From: JALZHR01 sp036388475 | GTDB taxonomy: Bacteria > Acidobacteriota > Blastocatellia > Pyrinomonadales > Pyrinomonadaceae | Assembly (NCBI GenBank): GCA_036388475.1 | Contig: DASVRT010000085.1 | Span: forward strand, 1 to 64,000 | Direction: 5' to 3' | Length of the DNA stretch: 64,000 bases | In this document: positions 40,801-48,596 of the stretch, piece after piece | Layout of the letters: each line of letters begins with the position of its first letter | Position numbering within the stretch: position 1 is the first letter of the stretch | The notes under the pieces: model-generated | What the model saw: only the letters and a program-made list of their open reading frames with translations | Database searches by the model: none | Told to the model about the DNA's origin: nothing | Translations under genes and position numbers: made by a program

Positions 40801-41130
40801 CAGAACCGGCGACGTTTGTCCAAGCGCAACCTGGATATCAGTAACGGTTCTTTCCTGAAAACCGGCAGTCGCGCCCGCAACCACCGTATAACTTCCCGGC
40901 GGCACATTCATAACGCGCTGAAATCCGTTTTCATCGGTTGTAACAGTTCTTCTGAATCCCGTTGTGTTGCCCGCGCTGGCGATTGTTAGAGTCACATTCG
41001 GGACAACCGCGCCGCTAGGGTCTTTAACGGTGATTTCCAAGTTTCCTGTCGTTTCCTGTCCGAAGGCAAATGAGCCCAATACGAACAGCATTGACAGAAC
41101 AGAAAACAAAGAAGCTATTCTTTTAATCAT
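37885..41130 (-). CDS. Oar-like TonB-dependent receptor, 1081 aa
   Basis: An outer-membrane importer. A signal peptide (ending FAFGQ) is followed by a carboxypeptidase-regulatory-like domain (TGNLEITVKDPSGAVVPNVT to about residue 115), a plug, and a large beta-barrel. The plug carries RSGQFQVDGASGSENTFIVDGQEVTNVRTG-type sequence and EVQIKSSGFEAEFGGATGGV. The barrel carries NLGVRAERENVPSF and RYFDLPHAGFTV and ends EFRFGFRLLF with the C-terminal Phe. Length and layout fit the acidobacterial Oar/SusC-like group; the ligand is unknown. A GAGGAG ribosome site precedes the ATG. The leader holds a short hairpin (see 41131-41441). Confidence 0.88.
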   Translation of the reverse strand: MIKRIASLFSVLSMLFVLGSFAFGQETTGNLEITVKDPSGAVVPNVTLTIASAGNTTGFRRTVTTDENGFQRVMNVPPGSYTVVAGATAGFQERTVTDIQVALGQTSPVLIEISTTVGGTVTITETDTPPIDPTSSKIQTTISAQTAELLPKGTNFSSILKVSPATRPEPRSGQFQVDGASGSENTFIVDGQEVTNVRTGVLNTNSNLPFQLIQEVQIKSSGFEAEFGGATGGVISVVTKGGSNQWRGEFGSQFEPGKLQARGRNLLITRNNAPFYIAQGKDNYMGFYPTMNLGGPILKDRIWFFGSYTPQIFTRDRTINYAQLTNAAGAVTRLATSETYRGKQTNEYAFLRLDAQPFSRLRLNGTYTYNPISVRGTIPSYNTVFDAIPSSEAVGLSGSNFYNQTGGRQNSQSVTGQMTWVPTNSFTLSARGGHYFLNEKLGTYGFGDPTRPRVLCSASSPIEFPTGFGCTRGVSNGQPFFSGTVYDATTRNTFDADATYIANFAGRNEFKGGYQYNGIANQLLSQDVDQIVLRFGQTIASYSTRNIPSSPGALGAGTLIRYRESGDVSSKNEGIYIQDKWQPFNRLTLNLGVRAERENVPSFTEGRPGLKFDFMDKIAPRLGAAFDLTGDGKTKITAFYGWFYDRFKYELPRGSFGGAFYHQFFFEILPGTNLSNYDTPEDILGGGTPIIGGNCPTGATAPTTPIYGRVRCDLDFRVPSNSGLDINSFGGIDPDLKAFRQSEMTVTFERDLGRDFVFSSRFTRKNVDRTVEDAGFITPGGSESYVIGNPGTGLHGQLLSSQGLLPAVPQRLYRALEFRLDKRFANNYYFNLNYTFSRLEGNYSGLASSDEDGRLSPNVNRYFDLPHAGFTVAGGPDNGILSTDRPHVLKFAGAYSLDWNDRFGFGSNNTTEFQVFTTAQSGTPITSTVNILGIDTIVLSQRGDQGRTELYTNTDFAIRHRYRFGRDNRFTLVGEVDILNIFNQANVLNRENLIDTATFDITNPLLGLITEAESHQTNAYALALGRFQRNGAPILLGLAGSGNTLGAGTPNAITSAPAPLYNLPTTVQGPREFRFGFRLLF

Positions 41131-41441
41131 AATTTACTCCTCTTGAAATTATTACTCTAAGTAGTCGACTCAGCCTCTTGCCTGAGAGATTTTTTTGAAT
41201 AAACTACTCAACTATATGGATTGATAACAATTTAAGTGCCAAAGATTCGGAGGGCGGGCTTAATCGAATAATCTCTTGAAAAAAATAGAGTTAGGTGATT
41301 TTTCAACGGTAAAAATTATAATCCGAAGAAAAATTTTACTTCAAGATTTTGGATTTTATTCAATATATTAAATCCCGGAATTTCGGATGCCTTGTTTTAA
41401 TCGAAAAATCCGGCGCGGCGCACGCCCGCAACCGAGCGCGG
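41131..41441. promoter_or_regulatory. Leader region of the 37885-41130 receptor with nested hairpin
   Basis: On the minus strand CTCAG-GCAAGAGG-CTGAG forms a small hairpin (about 41170-41187) enclosed by GAGTAGT/ACTACTT (about 41159-41208), ending 29 bases before the receptor ATG. The TCTCAGGCAAGAGG word recalls part of the glycine riboswitch, but the rest of that motif is missing. The remainder is AT-rich and featureless. Confidence 0.35.
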
Positions 41442-42497
41442 CTATTTTGTCTTTTCACGCAGATTCTTAATGGTTTCACGAATTTTCGCGGCGTCCGTCG
41501 CCTTCGGCGCGAGCTTCAGATATTTTTCCAATTCGTCAGCCGCCTGCACGTAATTTCCTTTTCCCCAGTAGATGCCGCCCAGGTAGCGGTGCGCCTGCGC
41601 CAGTTTCTCATCATCTTTAATGCTGATGGCTTGCAAAAACAGGGTTTCCGCTTCGTCAACCCGCCTGAGTCCCAATAAAGCGATGCCGAGGTACATATGC
41701 GCGATTGCCGCCGTTTTGTCGGCTTTAATCACTTCGCGAAATTCTTTTTCCGCCTCCGCCATTTCTTTTTTGTTCAGTAAAGCGACGGCGTAATTGAGCC
41801 GTATATTCGGATTTTTATCGTTCAGTTCGATTGCCGCGCGCAGCGATTCGATGGCTTTATCGAGCTGATTCGTCTTCAGGTATAAAAAGCCGAGTTCGGC
41901 GTGAGCTTCAAAAAATTGCGGATGCAGTTTGATGGCTTCGTTAAATTTTTCGATTGCCAGATTCGTGTCGCCTTTATTTTGAGCTTCGAGGGCTTTTTTA
42001 AATTCTTTCAGCGCCGTTTTCGGAACGGCGGCGAGCGCGGCGTTAATCACGCCGGGTCGGTTTCTTATCGTCCCCTTCGGTCGCAGATCAGCCATTATAT
42101 TAAAGGTTCGCGGAGATGGCGGAATATATATGGTTCGGTCGACGGACACCGGCGAGTCGATTTCGACGACTTCGCGGAAAATTTCATAATCTTCGCCGGC
42201 TTCGACGATAATCGTGTATTGTCCCGCTCCCAGACCGCTGAAATAAAACATTCCTTCCGAATCGGTAACGGTTATCACGCTGGAGATGCTCGGATTTTCC
42301 AATCTGACGCGAACCGAAGTCGCCGGATTATTTGAAGGAAAACGGACGCGTCCCTGAATTTTATTAACGCCGCCGCCGATGATAATTCCTCTGCCCTGCC
42401 CGTCGGCGATGACAGCGCCGAAAATTAATAAAAGGGCGATAAACGCCACTACCGATTCAATTACCGTTACACGCCAGAAACGATTATTTGCCGACAC
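41442..42497 (-). CDS. Membrane-anchored protein: carboxypeptidase-regulatory-like domain plus TPRs
   Basis: 351 residues. An N-terminal hydrophobic segment (ESVVAFIALLLIFGAVIADG) may stay as an anchor. Residues about 45-125 are a beta-sandwich: NKIQGRVRFPSNNPATSVRV, then TDSEGMFYFSGLGAGQYTII. TPRs follow from about 165: LKEFKKALEAQNKGDTNLAI, FFEAHAELGFLYLKTNQLDK, NIRLNYAVALLNKKEMAEAE and AIAHMYLGIALLGLRRVDEA. It is a paralogue of the protein at 36217-37260. It lies between two giant receptor genes on the same strand, downstream of one and upstream of the other, suggesting a common outer-membrane role. Confidence 0.78.
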   Translation of the reverse strand: MSANNRFWRVTVIESVVAFIALLLIFGAVIADGQGRGIIIGGGVNKIQGRVRFPSNNPATSVRVRLENPSISSVITVTDSEGMFYFSGLGAGQYTIIVEAGEDYEIFREVVEIDSPVSVDRTIYIPPSPRTFNIMADLRPKGTIRNRPGVINAALAAVPKTALKEFKKALEAQNKGDTNLAIEKFNEAIKLHPQFFEAHAELGFLYLKTNQLDKAIESLRAAIELNDKNPNIRLNYAVALLNKKEMAEAEKEFREVIKADKTAAIAHMYLGIALLGLRRVDEAETLFLQAISIKDDEKLAQAHRYLGGIYWGKGNYVQAADELEKYLKLAPKATDAAKIRETIKNLREKTK

Positions 42498-42558
42498 AGC
42501 CGCCTCCTTTACCTGACAGGGAAAAAGTTGTTTTGAATTTTTCTTATATTAACACAAA

Positions 42559-42589
42559 AAAAGGGAAAGTGAAGAACACTTTCCCTTTT
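42559..42589. terminator. Terminator of the second giant receptor
   Basis: AAAAGGGAAAGTG (42559-42571) pairs perfectly with CACTTTCCCTTTT (42577-42589) around five bases, with A/T-runs at both ends. It follows the minus-strand receptor stop by 25 bases. Confidence 0.85.
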
Positions 42590-42613
42590 CAAATTGGCTC
42601 GAAAATTCCGTTA

Positions 42614-45600
42614 TTAGAAGCGGAATTTCGCGCCTAAGCGCAGAGATGACGGATACTGGAAGATTTGTCCAGTACCGAAGAACGGATTCGGAACCGCCGG
42701 AACGCCCGCAACACCGCTGGTAATCAGGAATGTTTCATCCAGCTTAACAGCACGCTGCACGTTCGTGACGTTGAAGAAGTCGGCAGTGAAACGCAGCTCA
42801 CGTTTTTCGCCAAACTTAATCGGGAAATAAACACCCAAATCAAGATTGAACGTGGTCGGCGTTCTGTTGCTGCCGATAGCGCTGCGGATGCCGCCTTCGC
42901 CGCCTGCAATAGGCGTCGGAACGATGCTCGTGCCGCGCGGATTCAGAAAACCTTCGTTATTGCCGTAAACCGGGTGCGGAATCAAAGCGTTGAACGGCGC
43001 GCCGGACTGAGCGTAGAAATTACCCGAAACGACTAATTTCCACGGTGTCACGTAAGTGCCGTTAAACTTGAATTGATGCGGACGGTCGTTCGGCAGACGT
43101 CCGTAGGTGTTGTTGAGCAAGCTGGTCAAGTCGAACAACGAAGTGATGTTCGGGTCGGATTGTCCGTTATCGTTACGGAACAAGCCTTCGTAGTTGCCGG
43201 TCAAGCTGGAGAACACATACGAAGCGATGAACGAGAAGTTATTGTTGAAACGGCGAGTCGCCGTGAATTCGAGAGCGCGATAGAAGCGGCGCGCGCGTCC
43301 GAAGCATTGTCCGAAATCGCAAGCCAGTTGTTCCGTCGTGCTTTCGCCCGGGTTGAAAATGAAGTAGTGGTCGCCGTCGTCGAACGAACCGTCTTCAATT
43401 ACCGTGCCTTGCGGGCGGTAAATGCCGCGGACTCCGAGAACGAGGTCTTTCATCGCTTCATATTCAATACCGACGTTCCATTCGTTAACCGTCTGCGGTT
43501 TCAAATCCGCGTCAATCGGAGTCGGTTCAGAACCGAGATTACGGGTATTGAAGCCGGTCGCGACAGTCGCATTTAAAGGAGCGCCGTAGCGGTTAACGTT
43601 AAAGTTCTTGTCGGTTTGCGCGTTTTCGCTGCCGGCGCGAACGTTCAGATCGAGCGGAATCGGCGTTTCCAGATAGCGCGCGTAGTTGGCAAAGACTTTA
43701 CCTTTACCTTGACCCGTGAAATCCCAGATGAAACCGATACGCGGCTGCAAGTTATGCCAGAAATTGTTCAAGCTCAAATACTTGACGTTTTCGTTTCCGT
43801 ACGCCTGCTGGAAATCCCAGCGCGCGCCGATGTTTAACTGAACCGTGTTGCTCAGCTTAATATCGTCTTGGAGATAAAAGCTTTCGACGTCGGTTCTGGT
43901 ATCGGCAATCAGTTTGAAGTCGCGAACACGTGTGCTCAGGCGAACCAAAAACGGATTGTTCAGAGCTTCAGTCGCCGTAATCGAAGACACGACAACCGCA
44001 TTAGCGGTAAAGCCGACCGGACGATTGGCAACCGGCAAAGCGTTGAATGCCGTCGCCGCCGCGTTGGTCAAAGCGCCGGTTCCCGAAGTATCCGGGCAAA
44101 CCACCGTGCCGACGCCGCTGATGACTCTCGTCGTGCAAACGCCGAAGTTATTGGTGACGCGGAAACCGGAAACGGTTCTGTTGTCTGCATCGCTGCCGTT
44201 GTTGGCGCCGACATTCAGCGGATTAGCAAAGGTATTGCTCGGTCCGGTCGAAACCTGATTGATGTCGTAAATGTTGCGGTAGAATTCGAAACCATATTTG
44301 AAGGTATGTTTGCCCCAAATATTCTGCAGTCTCGCCGCCGCTTCATAACGGTTGCGGGTCTGGTCTTGATAAAGTCCGAAACCCTGTTGAATAAAGTTGC
44401 GCTGGAGCGTGCCGCCCGGAGCAAAAACGTAATCAACGAAACCGATGTTGGTCGAAGTCGCCAATTGTCCGGTCTGCGTCACCGGAGCAACCGTTCCGTT
44501 GGCGCGAAGAATCGCGAAGTTGTCCGTCACTAACGGAACGTCGAGAACGTCGCCGCCCGGAATAACGTTGTTGCGCTGGAAGTGCATACCGAATGAAAAT
44601 TCACCGATAAAGTTTTGGTTAAAGGTTGAATTCAAGCGGAAAGCATAGTTTGAGCCGCCGGTTTCGCGGAGACCTTCAAAACTGTTCAGGTTGTTGCCGA
44701 AGCCCGAACCGGCAAACAAGTGACCTTCTTCCTTGGTGAAGTCACCGAAGGTGGAAAAGTTAAATGTGTTGGTGTCGTTGATGCTCCAGGTTAATTTGCC
44801 CGCGTAGAACGGAGTCGTGATTTTGTTTTCGACCGTTGTGCGGAAGGTCTGCGTCAGGTATTCATTGTCGCGACGCTGCGGATTGAACGAACCGTAGAAG
44901 GTCAGTTTATCCTTGATAATCGGACCGCCGATACCGAAACCGGCATCAACTTCCGAGAATCCGCTCGGCGAAAGACCCGTGAACGAGAAGTTTCTCGTTT
45001 CACGGACGAAGCTTTTGTGCGTAAAATAGCCGTAAACTTCGCCGCGGAATTCGTTGGTTCCGCTCTTGGTGATAACGTTGAAAATACCGCCGGTCGACAA
45101 TCCGTATTCGGCGCCGTATGAACCGGTTTTAACTTCAACTTCCTGAACGAACTCGAAGGGCAGGTTCGCGCCCGAACCGCCGAAAGCGGGGTCGGTCGTG
45201 TTGACGCCGTCGAGAATGTAGTTGTTTTCAGGACCGGACGAACCGGCAACCGACGGGTCGCGGTCACGTCCCGAAGCATCGCGCAAGCCCGAACGCGTCA
45301 CGGTCGGCGCAATCGTATAAAGCGACTGCACGGTGCGCTGCGTCGGGAAGTTGCTGAACTGTTCGGTCGAAACGTTCGTGCCCGAAGTGTTCTGGGTAGT
45401 GTCAATCTCAGAACCGGCGACCACGTCGACGGTCGCGCCCGTGCTGGCGGGCGTCAACTGCGTGTCAACGGTAGTCGTTCTGGACAGATTGACTTCGATG
45501 TTTTGGTTTTCGTATGTCGCAAAGCCTTTTCCGGCAGCTTCCACTTTCACGGAATATCTGCCCGGCGGCACGTTGCCGACGCGGAAAAATCCTTCGTCAT

Positions 45601-45793
45601 TGGCTGTTACCGTTATCGCGCGAACGAGGTTGCCGCCCGAAACCGTCACAGATGCGCCGGGAACGACCGCGCCCGACGGGTCGGTAACAGTACCTTCAAT
45701 GTTTCCTGTCGTCGAAGTTTGCGCCGTAACCGGGATTATCACTAATCCCAACGCAAAGACGAAAACAGTTAAAATTTGCAGGATTGTTTTCAT
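42614..45793 (-). CDS. Oar-like TonB-dependent receptor, 1059 aa
   Basis: An outer-membrane importer paralogous to the receptor at 37885-41130. A signal peptide (ending VTAQ) precedes the carboxypeptidase-regulatory-like domain (TGNIEGTVTDPSGAVVPGAS, then NVPPGRYSVKVEAAGKG). The plug carries NNYILDGVNTTDPAFGGSGA and EVEVKTGSYGAEYGLSTGGI. The barrel includes LNIGARWDFQQAYGNENVKY and FNLDLGVYFPIKFGEKRELR and ends SSLRLGAKFRF. Two short Cys-containing loops (FGVCTTRVISGVGTVVCPD and ACDFGQCFGRAR) probably form extracellular disulfides. The ligand is unknown. The 5' leader contains a tandem repeat. Confidence 0.88.
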   Translation of the reverse strand: MKTILQILTVFVFALGLVIIPVTAQTSTTGNIEGTVTDPSGAVVPGASVTVSGGNLVRAITVTANDEGFFRVGNVPPGRYSVKVEAAGKGFATYENQNIEVNLSRTTTVDTQLTPASTGATVDVVAGSEIDTTQNTSGTNVSTEQFSNFPTQRTVQSLYTIAPTVTRSGLRDASGRDRDPSVAGSSGPENNYILDGVNTTDPAFGGSGANLPFEFVQEVEVKTGSYGAEYGLSTGGIFNVITKSGTNEFRGEVYGYFTHKSFVRETRNFSFTGLSPSGFSEVDAGFGIGGPIIKDKLTFYGSFNPQRRDNEYLTQTFRTTVENKITTPFYAGKLTWSINDTNTFNFSTFGDFTKEEGHLFAGSGFGNNLNSFEGLRETGGSNYAFRLNSTFNQNFIGEFSFGMHFQRNNVIPGGDVLDVPLVTDNFAILRANGTVAPVTQTGQLATSTNIGFVDYVFAPGGTLQRNFIQQGFGLYQDQTRNRYEAAARLQNIWGKHTFKYGFEFYRNIYDINQVSTGPSNTFANPLNVGANNGSDADNRTVSGFRVTNNFGVCTTRVISGVGTVVCPDTSGTGALTNAAATAFNALPVANRPVGFTANAVVVSSITATEALNNPFLVRLSTRVRDFKLIADTRTDVESFYLQDDIKLSNTVQLNIGARWDFQQAYGNENVKYLSLNNFWHNLQPRIGFIWDFTGQGKGKVFANYARYLETPIPLDLNVRAGSENAQTDKNFNVNRYGAPLNATVATGFNTRNLGSEPTPIDADLKPQTVNEWNVGIEYEAMKDLVLGVRGIYRPQGTVIEDGSFDDGDHYFIFNPGESTTEQLACDFGQCFGRARRFYRALEFTATRRFNNNFSFIASYVFSSLTGNYEGLFRNDNGQSDPNITSLFDLTSLLNNTYGRLPNDRPHQFKFNGTYVTPWKLVVSGNFYAQSGAPFNALIPHPVYGNNEGFLNPRGTSIVPTPIAGGEGGIRSAIGSNRTPTTFNLDLGVYFPIKFGEKRELRFTADFFNVTNVQRAVKLDETFLITSGVAGVPAVPNPFFGTGQIFQYPSSLRLGAKFRF

Positions 45794-45806
45794 ATTTTCT
45801 TTCCTT

Positions 45807-45840
45807 TCTTTAATGTAGCCTAATCTTTAATGTAGCCTAA
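45807..45840. repeat. Tandem 17-bp repeat in the receptor leader
   Basis: TCTTTAATGTAGCCTAA occurs at 45807-45823 and again at 45824-45840, 14 bases upstream of the start of the minus-strand receptor, overlapping its likely 5' untranslated region. It would allow copy-number change by slippage. Confidence 0.85.
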
Positions 45841-46042
45841 AAATTTACAAATAATTAGGTAATTTGCGAATAATTGGGGAGAAACTGTTATGTTTCTGTC
45901 GTTTATCTAGCAACTATTATGCCTTGCGGCAAAAACGTCATAAAACCTTGTAATTATTAATATTTAACGATGTAAAATAAAAATCGGGCGCGCGGCGCAG
46001 AACTGAAAAAATTGATTTATATCCATAAGTTTGAATTCCTGC

Positions 46043-46048
46043 TAGAAT
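46043..46048 (+). promoter_or_regulatory. TAGAAT -10 element close to the HD-domain gene start
   Basis: TAGAAT lies 13 bases before the ATG at 46062 and no ribosome site intervenes, the same layout as at 4193. A nearly leaderless mRNA is possible. Confidence 0.35.
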
Positions 46049-46061
46049 TTTATCGGGAACA

Positions 46062-47369
46062 ATGGAAAAAATTTACCGCGATTCGGTTCACAATATTATT
46101 CGCCTGAAAACCGACACGGACGAAGGCAGATTGATGATTCGGCTGGTCGATACGGCGGAATTTCAGCGCCTGCGGCGCATCAAGCAGCTCGGGCTGGCGC
46201 TGTTCACCTATCAGGGCGCGGAGCATTCGCGCTTTACGCACAGCCTCGGCGTGCTGCACCTGGCGACGCGGATTCTGGAAAAATTAGGCGCGAAATACAA
46301 AATTTCGGATGAAGCGCGGATTGCCGTGCGCTGCGCCGCGCTGCTGCACGACATCGGGCACGGCGCTTTCTCGCACGTGATTGAAGGAATCTTAAATTTT
46401 CATCACGAAGATTTTACGATTCAGGCGGTTTTAAGCGATGAAACCGAAGTCGGGCAGGCATTGCGCCGGTTTTCCGCCGCGCTGCCCGAATCGGTCGCCG
46501 ACGTTATCAGCGGAAAATATCGCCCGCTGGCGCTGGCGCAGCTCGTTTCCTCGCAGCTCGACGTCGACCGGATGGATTATCTCTTACGCGATTCTTTGAT
46601 GACCGGCGCGAAATACGGAATCTACGATCTCGAATGGATTATCAAATCGCTGGAAATCGACGAGGAAAACGACCGTCTTTATATCTCGGCGGAAGGAATC
46701 TACGCCGTCGAAGATTATTTGCAGGCGCGTTATTATATGTTTCGGCAGGTTTATTTTCACCGCTCTCTGCGCTCGGCGGAAGTCGTCCTGCGCTCTCTGT
46801 TACGGCGCGCGCTGGAGCTTTTTCAAGCCGGAAAATCTGTTTGGTTCGCACACGGCACGCCGTTCGAGAAAATTCTGCGCGGCGAAAAATTGTCGCTCGC
46901 CGAGCATCTGGAAATGGACGATTCCGACGTGATGTTTCACATCAAGCAATGGCAGCGCAGCGCGGACGCGATTTTATCGGATTTGTCGAAACGCTTTATC
47001 CATCGTCGCCTTTTTAAAGCCTTCGACGTCGATATGCCGAATGAAGAGCGGCAGGATTTTCTGGAAAAAGCGCGAAAAGCGGTGGAAAAAGCGGGCTATG
47101 ACGCCAGCTATTATTTTGTCGAGGACAAAACCGGCGACGTTCCGTATTATTTCTACACCAAAGATACGGACAAACCGAAAAATCTTATCTATGTGCAGGA
47201 AGGCTACGCGCGTTCGACATTGCGCGAGATTTCCGAAGTCAGCGCGGCGGTGCGCGGGCTTCAAAAAGGCTACGTCATTCACCGCGTCTGTTTCCCGCAC
47301 GAATTGAACGAGGAAATTTCCAGACTTTATCACGGCTACGCCGACGCGGCGGCTGACGCGCACGGCTGA
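46062..47369 (+). CDS. HD-domain phosphohydrolase (YwfO/SAMHD1-like)
   Basis: 435 residues, cytoplasmic. The HD metal-binding pattern is complete: HSRFTHSLGVLHLA with the first His near residue 60, LLHDIGHGAFSH with the HD pair at 96-97, and QLDVDRMDYLLRDSLMTGAK with the last Asp. The opening KIYRDSVHNIIRL and LRRIKQLGLALFTYQGAEHS are typical of dNTP triphosphohydrolase relatives such as Bacillus YwfO. It probably hydrolyses nucleoside triphosphates. A hairpin (47399-47419, CCGGAATC/GATTCCGG) follows the gene. Confidence 0.85.
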   Translation: MEKIYRDSVHNIIRLKTDTDEGRLMIRLVDTAEFQRLRRIKQLGLALFTYQGAEHSRFTHSLGVLHLATRILEKLGAKYKISDEARIAVRCAALLHDIGHGAFSHVIEGILNFHHEDFTIQAVLSDETEVGQALRRFSAALPESVADVISGKYRPLALAQLVSSQLDVDRMDYLLRDSLMTGAKYGIYDLEWIIKSLEIDEENDRLYISAEGIYAVEDYLQARYYMFRQVYFHRSLRSAEVVLRSLLRRALELFQAGKSVWFAHGTPFEKILRGEKLSLAEHLEMDDSDVMFHIKQWQRSADAILSDLSKRFIHRRLFKAFDVDMPNEERQDFLEKARKAVEKAGYDASYYFVEDKTGDVPYYFYTKDTDKPKNLIYVQEGYARSTLREISEVSAAVRGLQKGYVIHRVCFPHELNEEISRLYHGYADAAADAHG

Positions 47370-47398
47370 AAAATAACTTTGCGGCTGACAAATTCCAT

Positions 47399-47419
47399 CC
47401 GGAATCCGTGAGATTCCGG
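47399..47419. terminator. Small hairpin after the HD-domain gene
   Basis: CCGGAATC (47399-47406) and GATTCCGG (47412-47419) form an eight-base perfect stem with a five-base loop, 30 bases after the stop; there is no T-run. The rest of the gap to 47622 is featureless. Confidence 0.45.
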
Positions 47420-47622
47420 GCTGCGGCGATAAGATTCAATGTTGCATCTTTTATATGGCGGGCGAAACGTTTTGGAAAAACTCTGGCGATTTATATATTA
47501 TTGAGCTACAATTCCAGAAAAGTTGAAAGTCTCGGATACCGGCGAAACGTGACGGCAGGTTCAGGAAAATTTTAATGGTTCCGTAACCGCCGGAAATTGT
47601 CCGAAGCTATAAACTTTTATCA

Positions 47623-48489
47623 ATGCCAATTCATAAAACGCAAGCATCGGAAATTCACGAATCAATCGCGCCCGAAATCCAGAAGGCGTTTGATTACCCG
47701 TTTTGCATCCGCGACGTGCCCGCCGAAGAAATCCACGAAGGTCGCTATATCACGCGCTTTGCCCGCACGCCGGAAGAAATCGACGCGGCGCTGCGGCTGC
47801 GCTTCACGGTTTTTAATCTGGAATTGAACGAAGGTCTGGAATCGTCGTTTCTGACCGAGCGCGACGAAGACGAATTCGACCAGAGCTGTCATCACCTGAT
47901 TGTGATTGAAAAAGCGACGCACACGCTCGTCGGCACATACCGGCTGCGCACCGTCGAACAGGCGAAAAGCGCGCGCGGATTTTATTCCGCCAACGAATTT
48001 AAAATCGAAGATTTGCCGCCGGAAATTCTGAATCAATCGCTGGAAATCGGGCGCGCCTGCATCGCCCGCGAGCATCGCAACTCGCGCGTGCTTTTTCTGC
48101 TCTGGAAAGGCTTGGCTTTATACTCGATTTTGAAAAACAAGCGCTATCTTTTCGGCTGCTGCTCGCTGTTTACGCTCGACTGCACGGATGGCAAAAAGGC
48201 TCTGCGGCAGCTCGTCCGCGACGGTTTTTTTCACGAAGCTTTCCGCGTCGCGCCGCGCGAGGAATGCGCCTGCAAGCCCGAAGATTTTCTGACCGCAGAT
48301 TCAATCGAAGAAATCGAATTGCCGAAGCTTTTTTTCACATATCTGCGCATCGGCGCGAAAATCTGCGGCGAGCCGGTCATCGACCGTCATTTTAAAACAA
48401 TCGACTTTTTCGTAATTTTCGACGCGACGACGATTGAGCCGCGTTATTATCAAATGTTTTTCAGCCAGTTCGAACACTTGAAACAGTAA
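47623..48489 (+). CDS. OlsB-like N-acyltransferase (GNAT fold)
   Basis: 288 residues. The family pattern of ornithine-acyl-ACP N-acyltransferases is visible: ALRLRFTVFNLELNEG, then HHLIVIEKATHTLVGTYRLR, then SLEIGRACIAREHRNSRVLF and KRYLFGCCSLFTLDC. OlsB attaches a 3-hydroxyacyl chain from acyl carrier protein to ornithine, giving lyso-ornithine lipid. The length matches OlsB (about 290). The next gene, 107 bases downstream on the same strand, is a PlsC-type acyltransferase that could add the second chain as OlsA. The amino-acid substrate is inferred. No ribosome site is evident before the ATG. Confidence 0.72.
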   Translation: MPIHKTQASEIHESIAPEIQKAFDYPFCIRDVPAEEIHEGRYITRFARTPEEIDAALRLRFTVFNLELNEGLESSFLTERDEDEFDQSCHHLIVIEKATHTLVGTYRLRTVEQAKSARGFYSANEFKIEDLPPEILNQSLEIGRACIAREHRNSRVLFLLWKGLALYSILKNKRYLFGCCSLFTLDCTDGKKALRQLVRDGFFHEAFRVAPREECACKPEDFLTADSIEEIELPKLFFTYLRIGAKICGEPVIDRHFKTIDFFVIFDATTIEPRYYQMFFSQFEHLKQ

Positions 48490-48494
48490 TCGGC

Positions 48495-48592
48495 AGTCAG
48501 TGGTCGGTGGTCGGTTGCCGTTTGAGTGAAAATTGCGCTCCTGAATTTATCTCAACGAACGACTGACCGCCGACCGCCAACCACTGACCACT
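48495..48592. repeat. Imperfect inverted repeat of GTCAGTGGTCGG words upstream of plsC
   Basis: The left arm (48495-48517) and right arm (about 48571-48592) share CAGTGGTyGGyGGTCGG in inverse orientation. It fills the gap between the two acyltransferase genes and ends only five bases before the start codon, leaving no ribosome site visible. Confidence 0.5.
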
Positions 48593-48596
48593 TTTT

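Noticed and set aside
40351..40989. Long plus-strand frame of 212 codons inside a receptor gene
   Set aside because: Antisense shadow of the TonB-dependent receptor, with no ribosome site and atypical composition.
41159..41208. Glycine-riboswitch-like word TCTCAGGCAAGAGG in a receptor leader
   Set aside because: Only the 3' word resembles the riboswitch; the conserved core upstream (GCCGAAGGGG-type) is absent and the downstream gene is a receptor, not glycine metabolism.
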